From SIG578 sp045655125 (GTDB lineage Bacteria; Bacillota; Clostridia; Oscillospirales; Ruminococcaceae), in assembly GCA_045655125.1 (NCBI GenBank), contig JAZOOR010000025.1, positions 1-9,031 on the forward strand: DNA of 9,031 bases, read 5' to 3'. Under the pieces are notes generated by a model that saw only the letters and a list, made by a program, of their open reading frames with translations, was not told where the DNA came from and made no database searches. A program made the position numbers and the translations under genes. This document shows positions 1 through 5,959 of this stretch, piece by piece. Positions within the stretch are counted from its first letter, which is position 1; every line of letters starts with the position of its first letter.

Positions 1-2
1 CA

Positions 3-1190
3 TACGAGAAGAATCCCCAAAAGTACATAATGGCTCCCGCAAACGCTATCCGCAAGCACCCCGTTGTTGAGGCGAGATGCGCGGCTCTCGCTGAATACGC
101 AGAGAACTGTGAGCTCAACCGCGTTGAGATGGCAGAGGACAAGTCTGTAGGTATTATCACCTCGGGAACGAGCTATCAGTACGTTAAGGAGATCTTCGGT
201 GACAGCGTTTCCGTGCTTAAGCTTGGCCTTGTTTACCCGCTTCCCGAAAAGCTTTTGATAGATTTTGCAGCAAAGCATGATCGCGTTGTAGTTATCGAGG
301 AGCTTGACCCCGTTATTGAAAATCACTGTAAAGCATTGGGGCTTAAGGTAGAGGGCAAGAGCCTTTTCTCCATCTGCGGAGAGTTTTCTCAGAAACTTAT
401 TGCAGAGGCTCTCGGCGCTCCCACGCCTGAGTTTGCAGAGCCTCTTGAAAATATCCCCGTCAGACCTCCCGTTATGTGCGCAGGCTGCCCACACAGAGGT
501 CTGTTCTATGTTCTTTCTAAAAATAAGATTACTGTTCTCGGTGATATCGGCTGCTACACCTTGGGTTCTGCCGCCCCCTTAAATGCAATAGACTCTGTTC
601 TTTGTATGGGCGCCAGTGTTTCGGGTGTGCACGGATTTAATAAGGCGGGCGGCAATGAAAATAAAACTGTCTGCGTTATCGGTGACTCGACCTTTATGCA
701 CTCGGGAATGACAGGTCTTGCTAATATTGCTTATAACGGTACTAATTCTACCGTTATTATAGTTGACAATTCCATAACGGGTATGACAGGTCATCAGCAC
801 AACCCCACAACAGGCTACAACATTAAGGGAGACCCTGCCACTAAGGTTGATTTAGAGGCTCTTTGTAAGGCACTCGGAATTTCGCGTGTCCGCGTTGTTG
901 ACCCTTATGATTTAAAGGCAACCGAGGCGGCTGTCCGCGAGGAAATCGCGGCAGATGAGCCCTCTGTTATAATCTCGCGCCGCCCCTGCGCTCTATTAAA
1001 ATATGTAAAGGCAAAGCCTCCCGCCCAAATTGACGGCGAAAAATGCCGCAGCTGCAAGGCTTGTATGAAAATCGGATGCCCTGCAATTTCAATGAAGGAT
1101 AATAAGGCAACTGTTGATAACACCCTCTGTGTCGGATGTGGTGTATGCAGTCAGCTTTGTGCCTTTGGCGCTATCGGAGGTGAGAGATAA
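3..1190 (+). CDS. iorA: Indolepyruvate ferredoxin oxidoreductase, alpha subunit (C-terminal part, cut by window start)
   Basis: The reading frame is open from base 3, and the family is usually near 600 residues, so roughly the first third (the pyrimidine-binding domain) lies upstream. The enzyme converts arylpyruvates (indolepyruvate, phenylpyruvate, hydroxyphenylpyruvate) plus CoA to arylacetyl-CoA and CO2, reducing ferredoxin in the cytoplasm; the reaction is reversible. Visible parts in order: the transketolase C-terminal-like linker (about 150-450), an MCAGCPHRG motif near 474, the thiamine-diphosphate domain with GDIGCYTLG near 541 and GDSTFMHSG near 681 followed by the NS-TGMTGHQ segment, then a two-cluster ferredoxin domain with CRSCKACMKIGCP from 1044 and CVGCGVCSQLC from 1128. 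The methionine at base 30 is internal, because family-like sequence (YEKNPQKYI) precedes it. The stop codon overlaps the iorB start by one base. The TPP and both 4Fe-4S motifs are intact, so the enzyme should be functional. Confidence 0.95.
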   Translation, partial: YEKNPQKYIMAPANAIRKHPVVEARCAALAEYAENCELNRVEMAEDKSVGIITSGTSYQYVKEIFGDSVSVLKLGLVYPLPEKLLIDFAAKHDRVVVIEELDPVIENHCKALGLKVEGKSLFSICGEFSQKLIAEALGAPTPEFAEPLENIPVRPPVMCAGCPHRGLFYVLSKNKITVLGDIGCYTLGSAAPLNAIDSVLCMGASVSGVHGFNKAGGNENKTVCVIGDSTFMHSGMTGLANIAYNGTNSTVIIVDNSITGMTGHQHNPTTGYNIKGDPATKVDLEALCKALGISRVRVVDPYDLKATEAAVREEIAADEPSVIISRRPCALLKYVKAKPPAQIDGEKCRSCKACMKIGCPAISMKDNKATVDNTLCVGCGVCSQLCAFGAIGGER

Positions 1191-1756
1191 TGCAGCTTAA
1201 TATTATGATAGTCGGTGTCGGCGGTCAGGGCTCACTTTTAGCAAGTAAACTGCTCGGTAAGCTCCTTGTAAATGAGGGGCTTGATGTAAAGGTTTCTGAG
1301 GTTCACGGAATGAGCCAGCGCGGCGGCAGCGTTGTAACATATGTACGCAGCGGAAAAAAGGTTTACTCTCCCATTATTGATAAGGGTGAGGCAGATTTCA
1401 TAGTTTCCTTTGAAAAGCTTGAAGCGGCAAGATATGCTTCCTATCTTAAAAAGGGCGGCAAAATCATTGTCAACACTCAGCAGATTGACCCAATGCCTGT
1501 AATCACAGGCGCGGCTCAGTACCCTGAAACCGCTCTTGACACCCTGTGTTCTCAGGGAATTGATGTTGATTCTATAGATGCTCTCGCGCCTGCACTCAAA
1601 GCAGGCTCAGCCAAAGCTGTAAATATTGTTCTTATGGGCAGACTTTCCAAATATCTTGATATCAGTGAGGATAAATGGTTGTCTGCTATTGAGGAGAGTG
1701 TTAAGCCTAAGTTTGTAGAACTTAACAAAGAGGCCTTCAGACTCGGCAGAGAATAA
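1190..1756 (+). CDS. iorB: Indolepyruvate ferredoxin oxidoreductase, beta subunit
   Basis: This is the small subunit of the IorAB complex, from the pyruvate/ketoisovalerate oxidoreductase gamma-domain family. At 188 residues it is the usual length. The N-terminus has a glycine-rich GVGGQG loop (residues 9-14), and HGMSQRGGSV (39-48) is the family signature; SFEKLEAARY and GGKIIVN follow. The ATG overlaps the iorA stop as TAATG. A GGAGG Shine-Dalgarno lies inside the end of iorA at 1176-1180, nine bases before the start, so translation is probably coupled and subunit amounts matched. It contains no ferredoxin cysteine motif of its own, as expected because the clusters sit in IorA. Identification rests on both the signature motifs and its position directly behind iorA. 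Confidence 0.95.
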   Translation: MQLNIMIVGVGGQGSLLASKLLGKLLVNEGLDVKVSEVHGMSQRGGSVVTYVRSGKKVYSPIIDKGEADFIVSFEKLEAARYASYLKKGGKIIVNTQQIDPMPVITGAAQYPETALDTLCSQGIDVDSIDALAPALKAGSAKAVNIVLMGRLSKYLDISEDKWLSAIEESVKPKFVELNKEAFRLGRE

Positions 1757-1777
1757 ATTACAGAAAGGGCGTCAAAA

Positions 1778-3091
1778 ATGGGAAAGAGAAAGTACTATCA
1801 ACCGGAAATTGAAACAATGCCGGTTGAACAAATAAAAAAACTGCAATCGGAAAAGCTGGTAAAGCAGGTAAAGCATGTTTATGAGAATGTGCCCTACTAT
1901 CGTGAGCTTATGGATAAAAAGGGTGTAAAACCCGAGGATATCCATGGTATTGAGGATTTACATAAGCTTCCCTTTATCGAGAAATCTGACCTTCGGGAAA
2001 GCTATCCTTATGGAATGTTAGCTGTTCCCTTAGAGGATTGTGTTAGAATTCATTCCACCTCGGGAACAACGGGTAAAAGAGTTATAGCATACTACACACA
2101 GAATGATATTGACCTATGGGATGATTGTTGTGCTCGTGCGCTTGTTGCAGTAGGCGCAGATAAAGAGGATATCGTTCAGGTAGCCTATGGTTACGGCTTA
2201 TTTACCGGCGGTGCAGGACTTCACGGCGGCTCACACAAGGTGGGAAGCCTCACTCTGCCTATGTCATCGGGTAATACCGACCGTCAGATTCAGTTTATGA
2301 CCGACCTTAAGGCAACCATTCTCTGCTGCACACCCTCTTATGCCGCATACCTCGGTGAGTCGCTTAAGGAAATGGGCTACACCCCTGATACAATTCCTCT
2401 TAAAGCGGGCATTTTCGGCGCTGAGCCGTGGACTGCTGAAAACCGCCGCGAGCTTGAAAAAAATCTCGGAATTAAGGCTTATGATATTTACGGACTTACC
2501 GAAATTTCAGGCCCCGGTGTTGCGTTTGAATGTAGCGAGCAGGGTGGTATGCACATAAATGAGGACCATTTTATTGCCGAAATCATAAACCCCGAAACAG
2601 GTGAGCCTCTGCCCGAGGGAGAAAAGGGCGAGCTTGTTTTCACCTGCCTTGATAAAGAGGCTTTCCCGCTCTTGAGATACCGCACAAGAGATATCTGCGT
2701 GCTTACCCGCAAACCCTGCTCCTGCGGCAGAACTCATATTCGTATGTCAAAGCCTATGGGCAGAAGTGACGATATGATGATTATCCGCGGAGTTAATGTA
2801 TTCCCCTCGCAGATTGAATCGGTGCTTATAAATGAGGGTTGCTCCCTTAACTATCAGATTAAGATTTCAAGGGTAAATAATAATGATACCTTTGATATTT
2901 ATGTAGAGCTTCCGCCCGAGCATTTTGACGATTCTGTTAAAACTCTTTCAGCAAAAGAAAAATTGCTTCAGGCAGCTCTTCGCAGTATGCTCGGTATAGG
3001 ACCGGCTGTTCACCTCGTTCCACCCAAGACTATTGCGCGAAGCGAGGGTAAAGCAGTTCGCATTATAGATGAGCGCAAGCTTCACGACTAA
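1778..3091 (+). CDS. paaK: Phenylacetate-CoA ligase family (aryl-acid:CoA ligase, AMP-forming)
   Basis: A member of the ANL adenylating superfamily, 437 residues and full length for PaaK. It activates an aryl acid such as phenylacetate or indoleacetate with ATP and CoA, giving the acyl-CoA, AMP and PPi. Visible motifs: the P-loop STSGTTGK (93-100), the aromatic-rich AYGYGLFTGGAGLHGG (about 136-151), FGAEPW (213-218), YGLTE (238-242), the hinge-region YRTRD (301-305), PCSCGRTH (313-320), GRSDDMMIIRGVNVFP (328-343), and the C-terminal SEGKAVRIID with the likely catalytic lysine at 425. The start is supported by an AGAAAGGG Shine-Dalgarno at about 1762-1769. It follows iorB after 21 bases, so IorAB and the ligase share one transcript and one intermediate, the arylacetyl-CoA. 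The exact substrate (indole, phenyl or hydroxyphenyl) cannot be read from the sequence. Confidence 0.92.
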   Translation: MGKRKYYQPEIETMPVEQIKKLQSEKLVKQVKHVYENVPYYRELMDKKGVKPEDIHGIEDLHKLPFIEKSDLRESYPYGMLAVPLEDCVRIHSTSGTTGKRVIAYYTQNDIDLWDDCCARALVAVGADKEDIVQVAYGYGLFTGGAGLHGGSHKVGSLTLPMSSGNTDRQIQFMTDLKATILCCTPSYAAYLGESLKEMGYTPDTIPLKAGIFGAEPWTAENRRELEKNLGIKAYDIYGLTEISGPGVAFECSEQGGMHINEDHFIAEIINPETGEPLPEGEKGELVFTCLDKEAFPLLRYRTRDICVLTRKPCSCGRTHIRMSKPMGRSDDMMIIRGVNVFPSQIESVLINEGCSLNYQIKISRVNNNDTFDIYVELPPEHFDDSVKTLSAKEKLLQAALRSMLGIGPAVHLVPPKTIARSEGKAVRIIDERKLHD

Positions 3092-3111
3092 TAGAAAGTG
3101 AGGAAAGATTT

Positions 3112-3534
3112 ATGGCAATTAGACAGCTTTCGGTGTTTCTTGAAAATAAAAAGGGTACCTTGCACGAAATTACAGATGTGCTTGCAAGGGAAAATATAAA
3201 TCTCCGCTCTATGTGTATTGCTGATACTACCGATTACGGTATTGTTCGCATTATAGCTGATAATCCCGATAAAGCAAACGAGGTTTTAAATGCTGCGGGA
3301 CACATCGCGAGCATCAGAGAGGTAACTGCATTCGCAGTACCCGACTGCCCAGGCGGACTTGCAAAGGTGCTGAGCATTTTAGAGTCAAATGATGTTGACA
3401 TCGAGTATATGTATGCTCTTGTAACAAGAGGCGTTGATAAGGCTTACGCCGTTGCAAGAACTAATGACGATGAAAAGGCAGAAGCAATTTTAAAGTCAAA
3501 CGGCATAGAAATTTTAGAGCAGACAAATATATAA
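3112..3534 (+). CDS. Tandem ACT-domain protein, probable amino-acid sensor
   Basis: A 140-residue cytoplasmic protein made of two ACT domains and nothing else: residues 1 to about 65 (IRQLSVFLENKKGTLHEITDVLARENINLRSM is the classic beta-alpha-beta opening with the GTL ligand-loop position) and about 71 to 137 (VTAFAVPDCPGGLAKVLSILESNDVDIEYMYA, with PGGL in the equivalent place). ACT domains bind amino acids at the domain interface. No catalytic or DNA-binding domain is attached, so it is probably a sensor or allosteric partner. It lies 20 bases after the ligase with GTGAGGA as Shine-Dalgarno and is the last gene of the operon. Stand-alone tandem ACT proteins often accompany paaK-type ligases and ior genes, which suggests an aromatic amino acid or aryl acid as ligand. 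The ligand itself is inference. Confidence 0.88.
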   Translation: MAIRQLSVFLENKKGTLHEITDVLARENINLRSMCIADTTDYGIVRIIADNPDKANEVLNAAGHIASIREVTAFAVPDCPGGLAKVLSILESNDVDIEYMYALVTRGVDKAYAVARTNDDEKAEAILKSNGIEILEQTNI

Positions 3535-3540
3535 GCAAAA

Positions 3541-3577
3541 CACTCCCCACAGAGAACTCTGTGGGGAGTGCTTTTTT
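3541..3577. terminator. Bidirectional intrinsic terminator between the ior operon and the acetyltransferase gene
   Basis: CACTCCCCACAGAG at 3541-3554 pairs perfectly with CTCTGTGGGGAGTG at 3557-3570; opening the last pair leaves a four-base loop and a 13-bp stem. On the plus strand it is followed by CTTTTTTA, a good U-tract, six bases after the operon's last stop. On the minus strand it is followed by GTTTTGC, a weaker U-tract. The minus-strand gene's TAA (3576-3578) lies inside the plus-strand T-run, so the two convergent genes share this single hairpin. Confidence 0.93.
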
Positions 3578-4361
3578 ATTTATATAGCTTTTCGTCTAAT
3601 GGCTGCGCGTCTGCAAGCAGCTCTTTTCCGCTGTTTCTTTTGTATATAAGCTCTAAAACCTCTTTCATCTTGACGGCTGAACAAAGCTGCACTTCAGCAT
3701 TGCCGATTTTGCCGTCAAGAATAGCACCATGGTGTCTGAACGCTGCCTCAAACTTGCCGAAATTTACCGAAACATCCTCGATTTCATCGTCGCAAAACCA
3801 ATATAGCGGGCGAATTTCGCACTCACTGTCCTTGTGAATGATAGTAAAATCAATCTTATTTTTTGTCAGCCTTTTTGAAATGCCGAGCATTTCCTCAATG
3901 CAGTGAATAAAGGTATTTTTATCCTGACCCACACCGATTAAAAGCACATATCCGTCCTCTTTATATATCTTGCCGTAGCACCCTTCAGGGTGCGTAGGAG
4001 TATCTACCTTTTCTTCGCCATAACAAAAGGATAAAACCCTCTGTTTATCACCGAAAACCGTCATAGAATGTGTGGGGTGCAGAGTGCGTACAGCATCCTT
4101 ATGCCCTGCGGCTATGCGCGGAAGAACACCTATGCAGCTCTCATTTTTTCTTAAGTCTAAAACGCCTTTTTCCCATGTATGAGTGGGTATGCACAGCAGC
4201 CCGTTTCTTAGAGTGAAAAACTCTATAAGGCAGGATAGCAGTGTTTCTGCTCCTCCCTCGATTTCGCCAACCGCCTTAAGAGAGGTGTGAACTATAACAG
4301 GCTTTCCTACAGCTACTTTAAAGGTGCTAAGCTCATTTAAAATTTGATTTCCTGAAAACAA
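3576..4361 (-). CDS. AAC(3)/YokD-family N-acetyltransferase (aminoglycoside 3-N-acetyltransferase-like)
   Basis: A 261-residue cytoplasmic enzyme of the antibiotic-acetyltransferase fold, using acetyl-CoA. With numbering from the TTG start: VHTSLKAVGEIEGGAETLL (24-42), where the family has VH(S/T)SL..(I/L)G...GG; IPTHTW (58-63); LHPTHSMTVFG (94-104), the most characteristic block; LLIGVGQDKNTFIHCIEEM (140-158), carrying the conserved N-T-x-x-H and EE. The start is taken as TTG at 4361 because AAGGAG (complement of 4370-4375) lies eight bases before it and the family begins about here. The in-frame GTG at 4427 has no Shine-Dalgarno and lies upstream of the best promoter. Members include true aminoglycoside-resistance enzymes and many chromosomal homologues with unknown substrates. 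Nothing here (no mobile DNA, no other resistance gene) favours acquired resistance, so the substrate is left open. Confidence 0.85.
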   Translation of the reverse strand: MFSGNQILNELSTFKVAVGKPVIVHTSLKAVGEIEGGAETLLSCLIEFFTLRNGLLCIPTHTWEKGVLDLRKNESCIGVLPRIAAGHKDAVRTLHPTHSMTVFGDKQRVLSFCYGEEKVDTPTHPEGCYGKIYKEDGYVLLIGVGQDKNTFIHCIEEMLGISKRLTKNKIDFTIIHKDSECEIRPLYWFCDDEIEDVSVNFGKFEAAFRHHGAILDGKIGNAEVQLCSAVKMKEVLELIYKRNSGKELLADAQPLDEKLYK

Positions 4362-4369
4362 TGCTAGAT

Positions 4370-4375
4370 CTCCTT
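4370..4375 (-). promoter_or_regulatory. Ribosome binding site that sets a TTG start for the acetyltransferase
   Basis: On the minus strand AAGGAG is followed by ATCTAGCA (8 bases) and TTG at 4361-4359. No other in-frame start in this region has a Shine-Dalgarno, so this site decides the start and shortens the protein by 22 residues compared with the longest open frame. Confidence 0.8.
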
Positions 4376-4404
4376 TTCGAGCGGTATGTGAGACTATTAT
4401 CAAA

Positions 4405-4434
4405 TTTATATACGTATAAAAGCTCACAGATCAA
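4405..4434 (-). promoter_or_regulatory. Candidate promoter of the acetyltransferase gene
   Basis: Read on the minus strand: -35 TTGATC (4434-4429), 18-base spacer, -10 TATAAA (4410-4405). Transcription would start near 4398, giving a leader of about 37 bases before the TTG start. A perfect 10-bp palindrome TATACGTATA lies at 4409-4418 beside the -10 box. The boxes match the consensus only partly, so this is a moderate call. Confidence 0.45.
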
Positions 4435-4519
4435 CTCGTTATAGATATACCTTGTATTTTGCTTTAAAGGTTGTAATTTACCCCGCAGGCACAGGCATTA
4501 TCTTCTCGTTTGCTCTTTG

Positions 4520-4596
4520 CAGTTATGTTAGCATAATAAACTTAAAAAGTAAATAAAAAGTTATGGCTTTTTATGCTTTTAGCATACTAACAACTG
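4520..4596. repeat. Imperfect inverted repeat in the spacer between acetyltransferase and PQ-loop gene
   Basis: CAGTTATGTTAGCAT at 4520-4534 and ATACTAACAACTG at 4584-4596 are inverted copies: CAGTT, GTTAG and AT match, with a two-base insertion and one mismatch. The 49 bases between are very AT-rich and hold smaller stems (AAAAAG/CTTTTT at about 4554-4575 and ATGCT/AGCAT at about 4573-4585). The latter could serve as a weak terminator for the PQ-loop gene, whose stop is at 4607; no strong terminator is seen in this spacer. Confidence 0.4.
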
Positions 4597-4606
4597 TAAA
4601 ATTATT

Positions 4607-4903
4607 TTATTTGGCAATTTTCTTGTCAAGCCTACGGTTTCTTATGTAAAGACAAAGATCAGCTGCAACCATAATAAAGTTGAGTATATAGAAAAACAGT
4701 ACATACCATTTAGATGAAAATGATGCCATATAGCTCTGGTTTAAAAATTTTGAAATAATGCCCGCAATATATCCAAAGAGAACAAGGCAAAGAAATGCGG
4801 GACTTTTTCCTTTGGCTGTTCTTGATTTGTAGGATTTTATAACATTAAGCGGCCAGGATGCACCAAAGCTTACTATCATAATAACCTCTAAAATTTCTGA
4901 CAT
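4607..4903 (-). CDS. Small PQ-loop / SemiSWEET-like three-helix membrane protein
   Basis: A 98-residue protein with three predicted membrane helices: about 3-23, 36-53 and 66-88. The first helix contains FGASWPLNVIKSYKSRTAKGKSPAFL (13-38), which has the layout of the SemiSWEET/PQ-loop repeat: a proline kink (W-P) in helix 1, then a basic loop with K-S-x-T-x-K/G-x-S leading into helix 2. Helix 3 (FYILNFIMVAADLCLYIRNRRLDKK) ends in a positive cytoplasmic tail. SemiSWEETs are about this long and dimerise to carry sugars; the P-Q pair here is P-L, so the transport role and substrate are uncertain. The start has a perfect AAGGAGG eight bases upstream (complement of 4912-4918). It is transcribed divergently from a LysR gene, its likely regulator. 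Confidence 0.75.
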   Translation of the reverse strand: MSEILEVIMIVSFGASWPLNVIKSYKSRTAKGKSPAFLCLVLFGYIAGIISKFLNQSYMASFSSKWYVLFFYILNFIMVAADLCLYIRNRRLDKKIAK

Positions 4904-4927
4904 AATTAAAGCCTCCTTTTTTTAAAA

Positions 4928-4957
4928 ATTATATCATGTAAGCTACTATATTGTAAA
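4928..4957 (-). promoter_or_regulatory. Promoter of the PQ-loop membrane protein gene
   Basis: Minus strand: -35 TTTACA (4957-4952), 18-base spacer, perfect -10 TATAAT (4933-4928) preceded by TGA, an extended -10. Start would be near 4921, leaving a leader of under 20 bases that still holds the AAGGAGG site. Confidence 0.75.
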
Positions 4958-4981
4958 GTATTAAATAAATTATACAACTAT

Positions 4982-5003
4982 AACTTGAAAGTTAAAGTAA
5001 CTT
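4982..5003. promoter_or_regulatory. Candidate LysR-type operator: overlapping AACTT inverted repeats
   Basis: AACTT (4982-4986), GA, AAGTT (4989-4993), AAAGT, AACTT (4999-5003). The first two form the 14-base perfect palindrome TAACTTGAAAGTTA; the second and third form another inverted repeat with a 5-base centre. The block covers the -35 box and spacer of the LysR promoter and lies about 25 bases upstream of the opposed promoter's -35 box, as expected for a regulator that represses itself and acts on its divergent neighbour. Confidence 0.5.
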
Positions 5004-5013
5004 GTGATAATAT
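4985..5013 (+). promoter_or_regulatory. Promoter of the LysR regulator gene
   Basis: -35 TTGAAA (4985-4990), 17-base spacer, -10 TAATAT (5008-5013) preceded by TGA (extended -10). The expected start near 5020 leaves a leader of about 18 bases containing GGGAG at 5026-5030. Confidence 0.75.
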
Positions 5014-5037
5014 TGATAAAAGAGAGGGAGTGTTATT

Positions 5038-5871
5038 TTGGAATTACTACAACTGAGATATTTTTGTGATGCGGCTCAGACACAAAATTTCTCCAAAACT
5101 GCAAAGAAATATATGGTCCCGACATCTAATATTTCGCAGAGTATAAAGCGACTTGAAACCGAGCTTAAAACACCTCTTTTTGATAGAAGTGCTAACAGAA
5201 TAAAACTTAACAAATCAGGATTGATTTTTTATAAAAATGTTAAAGCTTCATTGGATTTGCTTGAAAACGCAGAGCGATTGCTTAATAATAAGCCGCAGTC
5301 CAAAGTAATTAAAATAAACATACACATTAATCGCCGTGTTGTCATGGATATAATTGAAAGGTTCAGAAGAAAACATTCTGAGATTAACTTTGTGACTACT
5401 CATAACACTTCTGATGCTTCGGATGAATTTGATATAATAGTAACGGACAAGCAGCTTTGTTCACACATAAAAGCTCAGGCAGCAGAGGAGGAACTGCTTC
5501 TGGCATACAATAAAACGGTTTATTCTTTTGATGATGAAATGATTGCAAATGTTATTGAAAAACTACCTTTTATTACAATGTGCAGCGGAACCAGTATTTA
5601 TGAAAGCACAAAAAAAATATGTAATGATTTAGGCTTTGAGCCAAATATAGTTTTGCAAAGTGAGGATCCATTTTATATTAGAGAATGTATAGAATTGGGA
5701 CTTGGCGTATCAATTATTCCCGAGCTTTCATGGAGAGGTCAATTTTCAAAAAAAGTAGCTTTTAAAAAAATCGGTAACTACAAGAGAAAGGTGTATGTAT
5801 ATAAAAAGCATAGCGTGAATGAATATATAAATGAATTTTACAATATGCTGATAAGTGAGTTTAATCTATAA
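5038..5871 (+). CDS. LysR-family transcriptional regulator
   Basis: A 277-residue cytoplasmic DNA-binding regulator. Residues 1-61 are the winged helix-turn-helix: MELLQLRYFCDAAQTQNFSKTAKKY..TSNISQSIKRLETELKTPLFDRSANRIKLNKSG, with the usual F-x-x-A, S-x-x-A-A-like turn and LFDR wing. A linker helix (about 62-85) follows, then a periplasmic-binding-protein-like effector domain (about 90-275) whose second half reads ITMCSGTSIY and ECIELGLGVSIIPELSW, the typical late LTTR block. It is slightly shorter than the usual 290-300 residues. The start codon is TTG, placed by GGGAG at 5026-5030 seven bases upstream and by the family N-terminus. The gene is visibly more AT-rich than the ior operon. Divergent arrangement with the PQ-loop gene makes that its probable target; the effector is unknown. 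Confidence 0.92.
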   Translation: MELLQLRYFCDAAQTQNFSKTAKKYMVPTSNISQSIKRLETELKTPLFDRSANRIKLNKSGLIFYKNVKASLDLLENAERLLNNKPQSKVIKINIHINRRVVMDIIERFRRKHSEINFVTTHNTSDASDEFDIIVTDKQLCSHIKAQAAEEELLLAYNKTVYSFDDEMIANVIEKLPFITMCSGTSIYESTKKICNDLGFEPNIVLQSEDPFYIRECIELGLGVSIIPELSWRGQFSKKVAFKKIGNYKRKVYVYKKHSVNEYINEFYNMLISEFNL

Positions 5872-5873
5872 AA

Positions 5874-5902
5874 AAGCTCCCCGAAGAAAATTCGGGGAGC
5901 TT
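5874..5902. terminator. Terminator shared by the LysR and glycosidase-like genes
   Basis: AAGCTCCCCGAA (5874-5885) pairs perfectly with TTCGGGGAGCTT (5891-5902) around a five-base loop. Read on the minus strand the stem runs into TTTTTTATAG, a strong U-tract, so it is chiefly the terminator of the minus-strand gene ending at 5960. On the plus strand it directly follows the LysR stop (5871) but is trailed only by CCTTA, so it should stop LysR transcripts less well. Confidence 0.88.
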
Positions 5903-5959
5903 CCTTACATATAAAGCCGATAAAATCAGCGGTGCAACAAAAGACAAGTAAAAATTTTA

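Noticed and set aside
3576..4361. Calling the acetyltransferase an acquired aminoglycoside-resistance gene
   Set aside because: Family motifs are present, but there is no mobile DNA, no composition break and no resistance neighbours; the substrate cannot be judged from sequence.
4362..4427. Longer acetyltransferase starting at GTG 4427
   Set aside because: It has no Shine-Dalgarno, would overlap the best promoter, and the family begins near the TTG at 4361 that has a perfect AAGGAG.
4362..4606. Riboswitch or T-box upstream of the acetyltransferase
   Set aside because: I looked on the minus strand for T-box, TPP, SAM or similar conserved cores and saw none; the best promoter leaves a leader of only about 37 bases.
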